DNA of 64,000 nt from Druceiella hillmani (Eukaryota > Arthropoda > Insecta > Lepidoptera > Hepialidae): assembly GCA_039881145.1 (NCBI GenBank), contig JAYKKI010000015.1:27369501-27433500 (forward strand), given 5' to 3'. The notes under the pieces are model-generated. The model searched no databases. It was not told the origin of the DNA and saw only the letters and a list, made by a program, of their open reading frames with translations. Below, in pieces: positions 1 through 12,090 of this stretch (positions are counted from its first letter, which is position 1; every line of letters begins with the position of its first letter). The position numbers and the translations under genes are program-made.

Positions 1-656
1 TCTTAATATTGTGTGGATCATGTAATAGACCAAACGGATCTTCGTCTGCAACTCGAACCGAAAATTACACTTTAAACACTATAATATATAATTACTCTTA
101 ACAATGGAGAGTTAAGCGGTTTTGTAGAAAATTAGACTTACCTCATCACATGTAATTCATTACGTTTTACATAAATACATTTTTGTTACTTTGTCTTGAT
201 CGACTCACTGTGGTGTAATATATCCACTTGGAATCAATAAAACCGTTTAATAAGATTGACCAATGTTTCAATATACGAACTGCAAAGACATATGTCATAA
301 ATTCAGACGTACAAGAGATTGTTTAACATATTTGTTACATATTATAATTTAATTGATTATTTCTTTTTAAAGTCTTCTCAGTTGTTAATTTTGTAAAAAA
401 AGTTTATTTCTGCTCAATATTATCGAATTATTTATGAAAGATTGCAGTTTTTGCATTGGCATTAAATAGATAATTTTAACTCGATGTTAATAGCGACAAG
501 TTCTTACTTAAATCTGAATACTTTCTCTTTTATTTAAATCTAAGGGAACAAACAAATTTTATTAGGATTTGTTGATTTTTTACATGACTTGTTTTGTTTG
601 AAAACATCACATTTATGCACGCTCTAAGCCGTTTATTCAAATATCCGATGGGAAAA

Positions 657-718
<62 letters not shown>

Positions 719-3700
719 CATTATATGTAATTATATTACTATAATTGTACATTTTAATCAAAATATAACTAAAAGTTACATTTTATAAAAGTAGAATTTA
801 AGTAAATCAAAATTTATTCAATGCTATTAAACTTTATTACTTACATATGTAAATATGGTTAATTTTTATTTTCTTCGTATTTAAAAAAAATTACGTATGT
901 GCATATTCATTAAAAATTTCACACAGAATCTATGAATAATTATGTATATTTTAAAAAAGAAAAACAATATAATGTATATTTTTTCTTTAAATGTGAATTT
1001 TCTGAATGCTACGACGTGAGGAGCATTTAAATATAAGCCCATAGTAACTAGAAAAGTAAATGGACGTTCTCAAAATAGCGTGGAGGTCGATTTTTCCTGA
1101 CAAATCATTATTCACATGTATTTTCGGTAGACGAAAACTAGAAAAACACTCAAGCACGTACGCACGCCCGCACGCACGCATACCCTCATGCACATACGCA
1201 CGCACGTACACACGCACGTGTGTGATGCATTTGAGATTGTGGGACTCCGATTTAGCATTTAACTGTTCTGATGTTTTTCAATGGATCTCTTTCAATTCCT
1301 TCAATAACTAATTCTACAGCACCTAGGTAACTTATTATGAGCGTTCGGCTAGAGCTGGCCATTGATATATGACCGTTCGTTTAAGCATTATGAACCCTTA
1401 AGATCATACAATGATCAGGAAATTGTTTGGGTTGAGACCACTTCTAGATTCGACATACTCCTTGTACAGTCGTGATTGTATATTTCTGCATATTCCGTTG
1501 CTAAAAACTCACGACGATTACTTGTTCGAGGAAAAATGTCACGATTTTTGTTTCAAGCAACGACAAAAAAAATTCAGTAGTCCGGTAATCCTGGCAAAGC
1601 ATACAATATATATAATAACACTAATTAAGATCTTTATGGACTTCAAGGGGCGTACCATTACCATGGTCGGAAAATTAAAAACGTCTTCATTCAATCTTAA
1701 ATATTTTACTTCTCTGCTAAATTATAACATTGTGCTGTGTCGTCGCCACCTTTTTACTTAAGTTGATTGTGTATAACTGTACGAAATAAAAGCATAGTTA
1801 GCATCTGCCTTATATTGAAGGATGGTTGGAAATTAATTATTCGAACTCATAGTTGGTATCGAGCGACAAACACGGATCAACAAAAATATTATAATTGGTA
1901 ACATTTATTTTTGTTTGATTGAATTTATAGATTTTACCCGGCATTCCACATAGTGTTAACAACTTATCTTGAAGTAAAAATCAAATATTCATTGCCACTG
2001 AAATATACCGGCATACGTTTTACTGCGTTCAGTTTCTTGATAATTTTTGTTGGGGTATAGCGAAAAGCACAATAACATAACAACATTTTCATAGTTCTTT
2101 TTTTAGCATAAAGTTTTTTTAGCATAAAGTTTTTAGCATAAAGTTTTTCTAATATCGATAATAAAAATGAGATATGATGTTCTGAAATGATAATGTTCAA
2201 TGTAATATTTTTTTATTGACATTGTACTAATACTATTATTAATAAATATCTAGTTAGGAAATTTACAACTTCGATATTTGATGCTAAGAGAGAAATTAAA
2301 AAAAAACGCGTAAAATGTACTTGTTTTCAATGATAAGATAGAATTCCATTTTAATAGATTATTGTAAATATTTCTATAGTAAATGTTTTTGATAACTGTA
2401 TCTGTAACTATATGACGATTTGTGTCTTTGACAATTGCTTTAGTATTAAAACCGATCATGCAGAATATGTAAAATGTTGAAAATGCATTTTTACCCTAGT
2501 TTCAGAATTTGATAAATGCCTATAATTGTTAAGATAATAAGTCAAAACCTACTTTGTAATTAAATACCTCACATCACAAATTACAGAAAATTCTATAATT
2601 TTATGTTTTTACTTTCGTTATTTAAATGATACTTTCGTTGTGTTGACGTCGATTTTTTCAATAATACAGATGGTATATTCAGCTTTTTCTTAATGTGGAT
2701 TACTCCACTATCGATTAATTAAATATGGTACAGTAAAACTTGTACGAAATTAAGTCTTTTAATTCAACGAGAGCGAAATATTTTTGTAAATATTATGTTG
2801 CTTCAAGTAATTAGTAAATATACTGATATTAATTTGATTGAGACGAACTCATAGCATTATTTACAATATCTTTCTATATTTCGATATAATATCGTATTGT
2901 TTCAGAATATATTATGCGTGGATTGCAGTAAAGAATATTTTGATCTACCAATAAATTTTTCATGATCTATTTAATTAATATTCTTAATTTTTCTCATTGC
3001 AAAAATATTTAAATAGTTCATCATAAATAAATGGAGAGATAGAATCCATATTTTTTTACATATTACATATTATAAATAGTTTTTTGGCTACGTTCTTTCG
3101 TATCTTTATATTTAAAGCTAGTAAAATATTTAGTTAATCATTAATGAACTCTTGCCTGATGGTTCAATGGAAAACACAACAAATTGTTGTTGTATTCTAG
3201 AAACGGGTATAATTAATCATGATCACTTCTTTGCTTACTTTTACTGACTTATATCGACAGAACAACGTAGTTCTTTTATTTAAAGTTTACCTTATGAAGG
3301 GAAGAATTCGTAAAAATTAATAACTAGTGCCTATTATCTATAAAATATTTGATGCAAATCGTTTTTAAAAATGGTTTCGATATCACTACTCGAATTCTGT
3401 AGGATCACGATTCCTCGTTTGCATTTATTTAGAGAATCACACGTTGCTTCAAAAATCAATATTTATTTTAAATTCACACGTTCATTTATTTATTTTGTTG
3501 TTTTGTTATCGTAGAAAGCTAATTTATTTATCACGTTGTTTATAACTTAATTTATCTATATTCATGTAACTATGGATTTTTTTAGATATAAAGAAAAAAC
3601 AAATATTAATTTTGACAAAATGAAAATGACTTCAATTTATTAATCACACATAAAGAATACTGTATTTCATTACTTAATTCTTCTTAGAACACGACACAAT

Positions 3701-4887
3701 CCACACAAGTACACACTGAAAGCTTATAAACATGCTTCACTCATTAGTTTGTCTCGCAATGTTTGTCTTTCTCAATTCTAATTATTTTCTTCAGACGTTA
3801 ATGTATTGTAATAATTATTACATATCTATTTAATAATTATTACAATCAAAATTATTACATATCTATAAAACCCCTCGAAATGTACATTATTGAATCTAAA
3901 TTTTTTTAAAACAAGGACATTACGTAGCTATTAATTTTAATTGAGTTCATATCTAACTAAAAAAGAATTGTTATTAAAAAAATTCGTTCTGGTAAACGTA
4001 CAATATAATAAATTGAGTCTTATCATATTTTAAGCTAAAATTACTGATTTACTTTAGTTTTTTTCAGAGATTACAAATAACATCCAAAATATGATATATG
4101 GTTCTTAATCAATATTTCATTATATATCATTAATAAAAATGCACCGCCAGCTACGTCGATGTCTCATTATTTTTATTGAACGAACTACATTTTAGATCAC
4201 AAAGTTGAAAATTTGCAAATTTATACTGATAATGAGACTGCCAAACAGATTGAATACTTCAAATTGTTGTGGAATATTCTTAATCGTGATAACATATGCT
4301 GGGGTTCTTTTGTGCAAAATGAGAAAAAAACATGCAAAATAAAATGACTGAAATATCTACATTAGAGTCTAAATTTTTCTAATTAATATAAAAAGCTTTA
4401 ATTTATTATGACATTCAAAGAGTTATACATAACTTTAAGAAAATAGGTTAAATTATCTTCATAAATAAAATTTATCATTTTCCGGCTTCAAGTTTTCATT
4501 CATATACCAAGACAGGGGAAGTAAAATTTTAAAAACTATTTCTTTGCACTTTAAATTACTCCAAATTTATATAGAAATTTACTATACCAAAGACCAGCAA
4601 GACTACAGTTCTTAATAAATATTCTCAAAATCATACCGGTGTCCACATTTTCTTTCATTTAATAAAAATTGTCAACATTTTCCATTAAATCTTAATTCGG
4701 AAATTTCGAATATTACTTATTTAAATCAATAATATTTTCAGAAGCTATCAGTAATTCAAATCAGGTTAAAAATTTGCTTAATCACACACGTTTCTCGTAT
4801 TAACGTGTATATACATTAAACACTTTTGAATATCGAGGGAAGAATTTGAAAGGTACGTTCTGAAGTATTAAACTTTCGTAAATTAAT
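1..4887. other. Region downstream of GrA, no gene seen
   Basis: AT-rich. From about 545 on it is colinear with 34360-39385. Short ORFs are not conserved as reading frames between the two copies and are not supported. A CACGCACG microsatellite lies at 1155-1215. The 1-545 part has no match elsewhere in the window apart from a 23-base inverted match at 477-499. Confidence 0.7.
660..713. repeat. (TA)n microsatellite
   Basis: Pure TA for about 54 bases near the left edge of duplication copy A. The matching point in copy B (about 34470) has no TA run. Confidence 0.97.
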
Positions 4888-6872
4888 TCAAAGCATATTT
4901 ATAAATTGCAATAGAATTATTACGTACGATAATAAAATACGACCAGCACTCAAGATCAAAGGGGCCTTCAAATCAAAGAAACTCAACGCCGTAAATTTTT
5001 CAATTTCGCCTTCTTCTAAAAGTCCCTCTATATCGTTAATGTGTTTACGTGACGCTGAAAATGAAACAAAATAACTTGAAGATTACAGTAAGCGTATTAA
5101 AAGACTAAATATTTCTTAACTTATTGTTAATATTCAATTACTTAATTGAATTTGTAAACTCCCATAATGATCCAAAAAAATAGTAACAATTTTTAAATAT
5201 CAGCTTCGCATAAATTGTAAAATGTATAATTTCAAGTTAAAAATCAAAGAAACCTGAATGCATATATTACTGAGAACGATACGGATCTCGATGATTTGCT
5301 TTTTTGATCGTGAAAAATAGTGGAAATTTTATATTGTTATTTTTATCATGTTATGAATTTTTCATTCATAGTTTTATACTTACCTACTATTGTCTTAAAA
5401 AATTAAGAAAAAAATATTTTTAAATAGTTGATCACCCTCCAGTTAGCATAATTTAAACATTTGCTAAAAATGAGGGAAACTATTTGAAGTACATGTATCT
5501 TCTATTTAATGAAGCACTGAATAGGAAAATTTGCAAAAAAAAACTCGTATATTTAAGTACATTTTAAAAAAATCTGTCTTCATTTTGTCACGATGATAAC
5601 TTTAACGAATTTTTCATCTTTTATCAAGTCTTTTTTTAATTAATACAACTATATAAATACATCATTATTTAAATACTTCGCAAAGTTTTTTGAACATTGA
5701 CATGATTGAAAATATTCACTAAAAGTTAAACACCAGAAAATTTTGCAAAGATGTAAATTTGATTTCAGTACACGAGAAAACGAACAGAAAATAAAATGTT
5801 ATTATCAGTTAACAGCTTACCAAATTTATTGTAGTAATCTCTCATTAGCCATCTTTGAGTAAATTATGTAAGTGATTTAGGATAATATGATTTATGGATA
5901 ATATGATATAGGATAGATGAAAAACTGTCATAAAGAAAAAAATTCCCGGGACTCCTACGAATTTTGTGCCATTATTATTCATATTTAAATAATCCATAAA
6001 AATAATGGAGTCCTCATAAAAATAATTTACGAGTCATTTAAACAGCGTGTTATTTTAAGTTTGGAATATGTATGCGAACACAAAAACATTACTTACATTT
6101 ACTTGCGCCATTCAAGTTGTTAACAAGTTTAAGTTTTGCCATAACTAGTTTGATCCCTTCAACTTCCACAATTATTTTTTCACAACATATGCACACAAAT
6201 AGCAGTATGACGCAGTAACGTAGAGACGCAATTATGTTAAAATACTCAAAAACAAGGTCAATTTTCTGAAAAAACAATAAAAGAATTGAAATTTTACTAT
6301 TAGATGTAAAAACTCATTATCAGATAATATATTATCTGAGTCATGGCGTAGCTGATGGATTTTTAAATTAATAATTTTTTTAATTTTCGGAAATAATTTA
6401 AAAAATTTACTTATATTAAATATATTTGGCGTTAATTTTGTAGAAATTCATTATCCACAATTAAATGAAACTACGTGATGTAGTATTATTTCTACTTCCT
6501 TTAAGTTCTTTACCACGACCTAGGACCAAAAATATCTTTGCTAATATGTTGTAATACAACGAAACCCAGGTCGTAGTAAAGAACTTAAATAAAGTAGAAA
6601 TAATACTACATCACGTAGTTTCATTTAATTGTGTATATAGAGGAATACATGTTATTTAAAGAATGAAGCAATGTTTGGTATTTGCACTGTATAGTATTTG
6701 AATAATTTTTTATTTTGTTATTTAATTTAATAATAATTTAATAAATTAACTTAGTTCTACTTTTGGGTGAAATGAAACATAAAGTGAGAAAAATTGTTTT
6801 GCGCAGATGCTGCGACTTTTTTTAGAGGGGCGTACTACATTTTCTTTAACTGTTTTCCAGTTATGTTTGTCG

Positions 6873-6950
<78 letters not shown>

Positions 6951-7912
6951 CAAAATTAAATCATTCAAAGACTATTTGACTATACAGTCAGAGTAATAAA
7001 AAAATATTCCAATAAAAACACACTTACTCTATCACTTATGGCGAAAAGCATGCCACGAATTGTAAATAGCAAAACAGCAAATGTAACAGCAAAATAATTT
7101 AAAACCTAGAAAATTCAAACCAGTGGTAAATATTTTAAAATGTTATAGACTCAATCAATTTGCACATTTTTAATTAAACTTATAACCTGAAAACCAAAGT
7201 TGTCGTTCAGCAGACGACGCACTTCGACAATATTCTCATAGAAAGATTTTATGTTAATATATTGGGAATCACTTATTAGGCCGACTGTGAATTTCTTACG
7301 TTTGTAATTTTTAAAATTAATAAAGACATTGTTTAAATAATTATGAACGATATTTAATCTCAAGTATACACAGTCGAGCAGGATAATAAAATAAACCAGC
7401 TCCAAATCCGATAACATAAGTGACAGATAGTAAAATAATATACGTATGAATGAACAGAATGAAATATTCACAAATTGTACACACGTGACTGTAACACTAA
7501 AAGCTAACCACAAGGTGACACCAAAAATACTTCGTAGCTTAGTTTTGTGCCCTATTATTTTCTTGTATTTTTTATCAAAATTACTGTCAATTTGGTTGAG
7601 TTTATTTATTATTCGTACGTGAATTCCTTTTTGCCATATAACGTCTCTCATTTGAATTGAAGTAGAAATTATATGAAGAAAAATAGAGTAAATATTTAAA
7701 AAAAAATCTTTTTCAGGGTAAAATGAAAAAAAAGAGATTGTGAAGTATAACGTAAAAAGTATACTGTAAATTTTCTGTGACCATATCTTCACAGAATGGG
7801 CGGGCGAACCCTTAGAATCTATTTTAAATGCACCCAAAATTGATTGAAAGAAATTAAAAAGAAAGAGGGAGTTCTCTAGGCCGTAGTTATATCCACTTTC
7901 GTCAGTATCCAT
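4888..7912 (-). CDS. Gr: Gustatory receptor GrA, complete, 4 exons, 379 aa
   Basis: Insect gustatory receptor: a seven-helix, ligand-gated cation channel subunit in the membrane of taste neurons. Exons read on the minus strand: 7912-7187 (242 codons), 7105-7028 (26 codons), 6265-6097 (56 codons plus 1 base), 5054-4888 (ending in TGA). Splice sites are canonical: CAG/GTTATA, TTTTCTAG/, AGA/GTAAGT, TTTTTTCAG/, AAAT/GTAAGT and ATTTTCAG/; intron phases are 0, 0, 1. The joined frame is open. Hydrophobic stretches lie near residues 48-65, 70-87, 129-151, 156-187, 243-262, 279-296 and 357-379, with a cytoplasmic loop in between as in this family. The C-terminus has SYVIILLQF, close to the family TYhhhhhQF signature with Ser for Thr. 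The start ATG is the first in the long exon and is conserved in GrB. Intron 2 holds a fold-back element and a (TA)n tract. Family is confident; ligand unknown. Confidence 0.93.
6422..6633 (+). mobile_element. Fold-back element (MITE-like), copy 1, in GrA intron 2
   Basis: Long inverted repeat. The left arm starts ACAATTAAATGAAACTACGT and runs through TTTCTAC to TTTACCACGACCTAGG; the right arm is its reverse complement, ending TTTAATTGTG. The arms are about 65 bases, preceded by an unpaired leader ATATTTGGCGTTAATTTTG. The centre is shorter than in the other two copies. Absent from the matching site in GrB intron 2. Confidence 0.85.
6875..6948. repeat. (TA)n microsatellite in GrA intron 2
   Basis: Pure TA for about 74 bases, between exon 2 and the fold-back element. 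Expanded about three-fold in GrB. Confidence 0.97.
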
Positions 7913-8275
7913 TTTGTAGTGTTAATGGTTTAATGTGAGACTTATAATTGAATGTGCTTTCTAGAGGTACCGAACAATTGTACAAACCCTTAGCTGATTG
8001 TTTACTAAATTTGTGTTTAAGTCATCTATCAAAATCTAATTTTGTAAATGTTTTTGTCTGCTGACGTTGAAATGATTAATGTCTATAGAACAATTGTTTG
8101 CATATTATTAATATAGACTATTTTATAAGTATATTCGAAATATCCCATTTTGGGAATGAACTTTTTATAAAAGCTAGTGGCCAAAGAACTCTTTATCGAC
8201 TATCAATATACAATTTCATGTAAGTGTTAGAAAATCTTGGGCGAAATTAAAACAGTAATCTTACTTTAATAATGT

Positions 8276-8276
<1 letters not shown>

Positions 8277-8329
<53 letters not shown>
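8277..8329. repeat. (TA)n microsatellite upstream of GrA
   Basis: About 53 bases of TA. Copy B has about 530 bases of unrelated DNA at this point instead. Confidence 0.97.
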
Positions 8330-8330
<1 letters not shown>

Positions 8331-8682
8331 TGAAATAACTTTTCTCTGCTTCTGTACATTTAAGTAATTACTACCTCTTTATATAGATTATCAATGATTT
8401 TGATTTTAAATTGGAAGAACTATGATGCATAACATACAGAGACCAAGTGGAAATAACGAAATTATAAAGCTATATTATATTTTGCCATTCGGCTAGCGAA
8501 CCAAAAAATCATTGGTAACCTCTTAATAATCCGTGACAAGAGTTAGCTATACCCAAAACTGACAATTAAATATACATAACATGACAGGATTTTATCGGAG
8601 ATAAAATATCGGAGGTACACTGGATTCAATATTATAAGACTAAACGTAAAATTCACAACTGCAAATTGGGATGTGTAAGTTT

Positions 8683-8734
8683 GTACACGCACACACACAC
8701 ACATTAATTATATGTGTGTATATATATATGTATA

Positions 8735-8766
<32 letters not shown>

Positions 8767-8767
8767 C
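8683..8767. repeat. Compound (CA)n/(TA)n microsatellite
   Basis: CGCACACACACACACA, then TG/TA mixed, then TA. This is the locus that has grown into the 1.6 kb block in copy B. Confidence 0.9.
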
Positions 8768-9061
8768 GTACACAAATACATACGTATAAATTTATTGTGT
8801 GTTTGTCAATATTAAATGTTTTATAATTTCATTTAATGTATTATAACATTGATGAACTTTTAACATATTATCCAAATATTTATATATTATTATATATAAT
8901 TTTGATGTGAGAATGTTAGGATACAAGTTAAACTAATACTTGAAAAACTAGCTTTTTATAATTCATAAATAAATAAAAAACTTACGCAAACAACATTGTA
9001 AAAATTAAGTTCCTATTATCTAGCCTCAACTGGGCAATACAACAAAAAAATTGAGTTTTGA

Positions 9062-9349
9062 AAATACGTTTATAGTAAAATTTTTATCAATAAAAAGCAT
9101 CCGTGGTTTTATCAAATACAAGGTCAATTTCATATCACTAGGGACGGCGTCTACCTGCATACAGTCTGGACTGGTACTAATAAATTGAAATATGAATTTA
9201 TTGTGAAGAATGATCAAATCTGGAAAGATAACATGGAATCATATTTGAAATTTTATCAAAACTGTATGCTTCCAGAATTGGTGGATCCTCGGTTATCGAG
9301 ATCTATGAAATTAAGAGGTCATTCACATTCTGCATTCCATTTCTGCTAA
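9062..9349 (+). pseudogene. YqaJ-like exonuclease C-terminal fragment, copy A
   Basis: A 95-codon open stretch without an obvious start. It reads HPWFYQIQGQFHITRDGVY, then TNKLKYEFIVKNDQIW, then FYQNCMLPELVDPR, ending at TAA 9347. This matches the pattern I know from the C-terminal part of YqaJ viral-recombinase (lambda-exonuclease-type) domains, which in insects often occur in transposon-derived proteins: HxYYxQxQGQLHxT, then KxxKxExIxxDxxFW, then FYxxCxLPExVDPR. The N-terminal part of the nuclease with the other catalytic residues is not visible upstream. A TGA lies just before it in frame. The overlapping minus-strand ORF at 9026-9217 is a shadow. The copy B version has stop codons, so I treat both as decayed; copy A alone could still be an exon. 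Domain call is from memory of the pattern, not a search. Confidence 0.65.
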
Positions 9350-11159
9350 GACTTTGAAAGCGAGAAACTAAAGATGATCAGGATAAAAGTTTGTCATGTG
9401 AGGCCCCGACACTTTTATAGCCATTTCTTACAATTTATATTTTCGAAATGAAAAAAAAAACTACTAATAGTTGTTTAGTTAACTAATGTGAGTACTAAAT
9501 AAAAAGCTTTCACTTTAACAAATATAAATGTAAAAGAAAATGTTTTGCAAGTAAAGTTTTCTTCATAAATTTAATTTTAATTAGAGAATTTCGCGTCTCT
9601 TCAGGCAAGTCATTTTGAGGAAATGCAAACTTTACTCGTTTTGAAGATGGACATGACATCGCACATGTGGTGGTGAGAAAGGAAAAAGCGTCAGGAGGAA
9701 ATGCAGTATATTAAGTAATTAGTATCTTTCGAGATTTTTAATAATTTCATGTCTTTGTTCACGCGTCTGATAATGTTTTTTTCGTGTTTTAATTTCCCTC
9801 GAATGTGAGTGAGATATGTTTTCACGGGAGTCACGAACGTGGTTTCTTTAGGACTCATAGTATTAAATATTAAAAGAGTCTAAAATAATTTCCTGCGGTT
9901 TTCCTATTATTTTGACGTTTATATTGTTAGAGGCTGAATACGATCAACGCCGTAACTAGCTACTTCTGCCTCGATAAAGCCACATGTTGAAGTTAAAATA
10001 ATTGTACACAGTTTTTCTGGTTAGCTGGCCTGGTCAAGCGATGAAATTCAAATGGAAACTGTAATAATACTAATATTATTATTATCGTTTCGACATAATT
10101 TTAATAATACAAAATAAATTAAACTAGTTGCCAAATAAATAATACGTAAAATACATATATTAATGTTATTTATAATTGCAACAAATTTGTATCCTATACG
10201 CGTTACCAAGTAATGGCGAATAGATTATACATTTGTTGCACACCAACAAGCGGCGTCACTACGTATGCATTGGTAATTTTACAAGTAGGTATTTGTTCTC
10301 GAGCAGCGGGACTTGTAAATAAGTCCTTAAATGTTATATAAGTTTCTACATCAATAGGTTCCTAAATGTAATTTTGTCAATTAGTTTAATTATTTCCAAA
10401 ATCGTTCGGTGTATGGCAACTGAGTGGTTATGGCAAATTAAACTATCTGAGTAATATTTATAAATTTTAGGAAATTTTTGAACTTATCAAATATTTGATC
10501 ACACAGTTAGTTTGGGTTTTATTTGAGAAAAAAATCGATAACTAAATTATTAACATAGAAGGTTGTCTCTATGCAATCGAATGACAAGAGTAAGTTATTC
10601 GATGGCAGTAAACGATAATTGCATTTACCACTTATCCAAATGTACAGTCTGATATTAATCACAATTGCCAATAAAACAATAGAAAACAAACCTGGGAATA
10701 TTACCTACCTGTGAAACTGAGTGAGTTTTATACACATAATGATATTGTTTATTTAATTATTCAATAGTTTCTGAAAATTGTATATTAGTAATTTTCAGAT
10801 TTTGTTTAAAATAATTTGAGATGAAAAATATAATTTCCAAATTGTTTCACTTTTAGTTTGTTTTTATTAATTTATTCGGTAAATAAATTTAATTTGATAA
10901 ACAAAACGTATTTTGTTGAAATATTTATTGACTTACATTTTAGGCAATAGGAAGAGGTGGTTGATAACATTACTTCCTATTGAGCACACACATAGACTCA
11001 CATACACGCGCACGCACGCGCACACGCACACACGCAGGCACACACGCATGCACGCACACATATATATGTATGTGTCCATACATGTACTAAAATTGAACAG
11101 TGTAACTTCAACAGATGGAAAATATTTTAAAAGGAGTAATAGATATAGCATATAGAACG
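9350..11159. other. Noncoding part of duplication copy A
   Basis: Colinear with 46070-47760. Carries no supported gene; the matching stretches are alignable but without a shared reading frame. Holds a CACGCACG microsatellite at 10985-11065. Confidence 0.7.
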
Positions 11160-11513
11160 ATAATAGAAGACAGATAACCTGTTTTAGAATTTTTGTCAGT
11201 CTGTCTATCTGTCTGTGTCTACTTGTTCGTCAATCCCATAACATCCACTAGGCGGCTTTTAATGAAATTTTGTATGGTAATAATTTATATCCTCGTGCAA
11301 CATAAAGGATACTTTTTATCCGAATATAACAAGTAAAAAAACCTGACTTGATGCATATTACGATATTGATACTTCCAATACCATCTATTAGATCTATTAG
11401 CGTTTTCAGTGCACGTTACGCTCAAAGATATATTACGCTGTGTCGATATTTATCCATCCATCACCAACAATAATTATCATGAATTTCACGCGACCAAGTC
11501 GCAGGCACTGCTA
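11160..11513 (+). mobile_element. Insect interspersed repeat, copy A
   Basis: Contains ATCTGTCTGTG, then AATGAAATTTTGTATGGTAA, AAGGATACTTTTTATCC, and a terminus GCGACCAAGTCGCAGGCACT followed by GCTAGTATAT. This order resembles a repeat very common in moth and butterfly genomes that ends in (G)CTAGT. I cannot assign the family. An AC/TA microsatellite follows its end. Confidence 0.6.
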
Positions 11514-11520
11514 GTATATT

Positions 11521-11534
11521 ATACATATATACAT

Positions 11535-11586
<52 letters not shown>
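11521..11586. repeat. (CA)n/(TA)n microsatellite
   Basis: Short CACA run then TA, directly after the GCTAGT end of an interspersed repeat. Confidence 0.95.
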
Positions 11587-11589
<3 letters not shown>

Positions 11590-11719
11590 CGAATTGGCTG
11601 TGTTTGATGCAATTACAGGCAATAATTTACAATAAATGCGTAAGGGATGGTTTTTAAATTCTATTTTACCTACAATGACATTTTTATAAAGCCAGGAATT
11701 TCTTACAGAGAAATAAGTG

Positions 11720-12090
11720 CTTGAGTTCTATCGGCAATCAATTGTCAAAAATAGGACCATTTTCTGCAAGAGATTTTTCAAATCCGCTCGCAATGTCTGC
11801 CTTCATTTTAGTTAAAGAACCAATATCATTTTTAAAGCAGATATGTGACAGAGGCTCAAAGCTTTTATGGGACTACCGAGAACAAATGAGACAGTACTTA
11901 TTTTTTGCTCCTAAATTGCTAACTGATTGCTGCAGCACTCGAAGAAGCATTATAATTTTTACTTTAGACCAACAACCATCCATTTAGACCAACAACAATC
12001 CACAACAACAGTCATCATTGGTACATCGTTTTCAACTACACTGCCAATGGATTTTGCATATACTGCTTCGTCTCGTGCCGCCTGAAACAT
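11720..12090 (-). pseudogene. Mutator-like transposase domain fragment, copy A
   Basis: Minus-strand reading with several stops and frame changes. It begins MFQAARDEA near 12090, continues IGSVVENDVPMMTVVVDCCWSKW, and further down reads KNKYCLICSR, then HICFKND, then MKADIASGFEKS near 11750. The order (helix, GxVDxDGxPxITVVxDGxWxKR, NKYCxIC, HxCFKN, MEADIxxxGF) is what I recall of the Mutator-like transposase domain that in insects and cnidarians is commonly fused upstream of a YqaJ domain. Here the YqaJ fragment lies 2.4 kb away in the opposite orientation, so the element has been rearranged. The plus-strand ORF 11721-11987 is a shadow. Confidence 0.65.

Larger units (their letters stand above)
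7913..9061. other. Upstream flank of GrA
   Basis: Should contain the GrA promoter. The first 360 bases are well conserved with the GrB flank (42467-42850). No TATA box or initiator can be named with confidence. Two microsatellites follow. Confidence 0.6.

Noticed and set aside
9026..9217. Minus-strand ORF conserved in both duplication copies (also 45722-45922)
   Set aside because: It is the shadow of the YqaJ-like plus-strand frame, which explains the conservation better.
10985..11155. Small ORFs over the CACGCACG run, both strands
   Set aside because: Microsatellite artefact; not conserved as a frame in copy B.
11721..11987. 88-codon plus-strand ORF
   Set aside because: Antisense shadow of the Mutator-like transposase fragment read on the minus strand.
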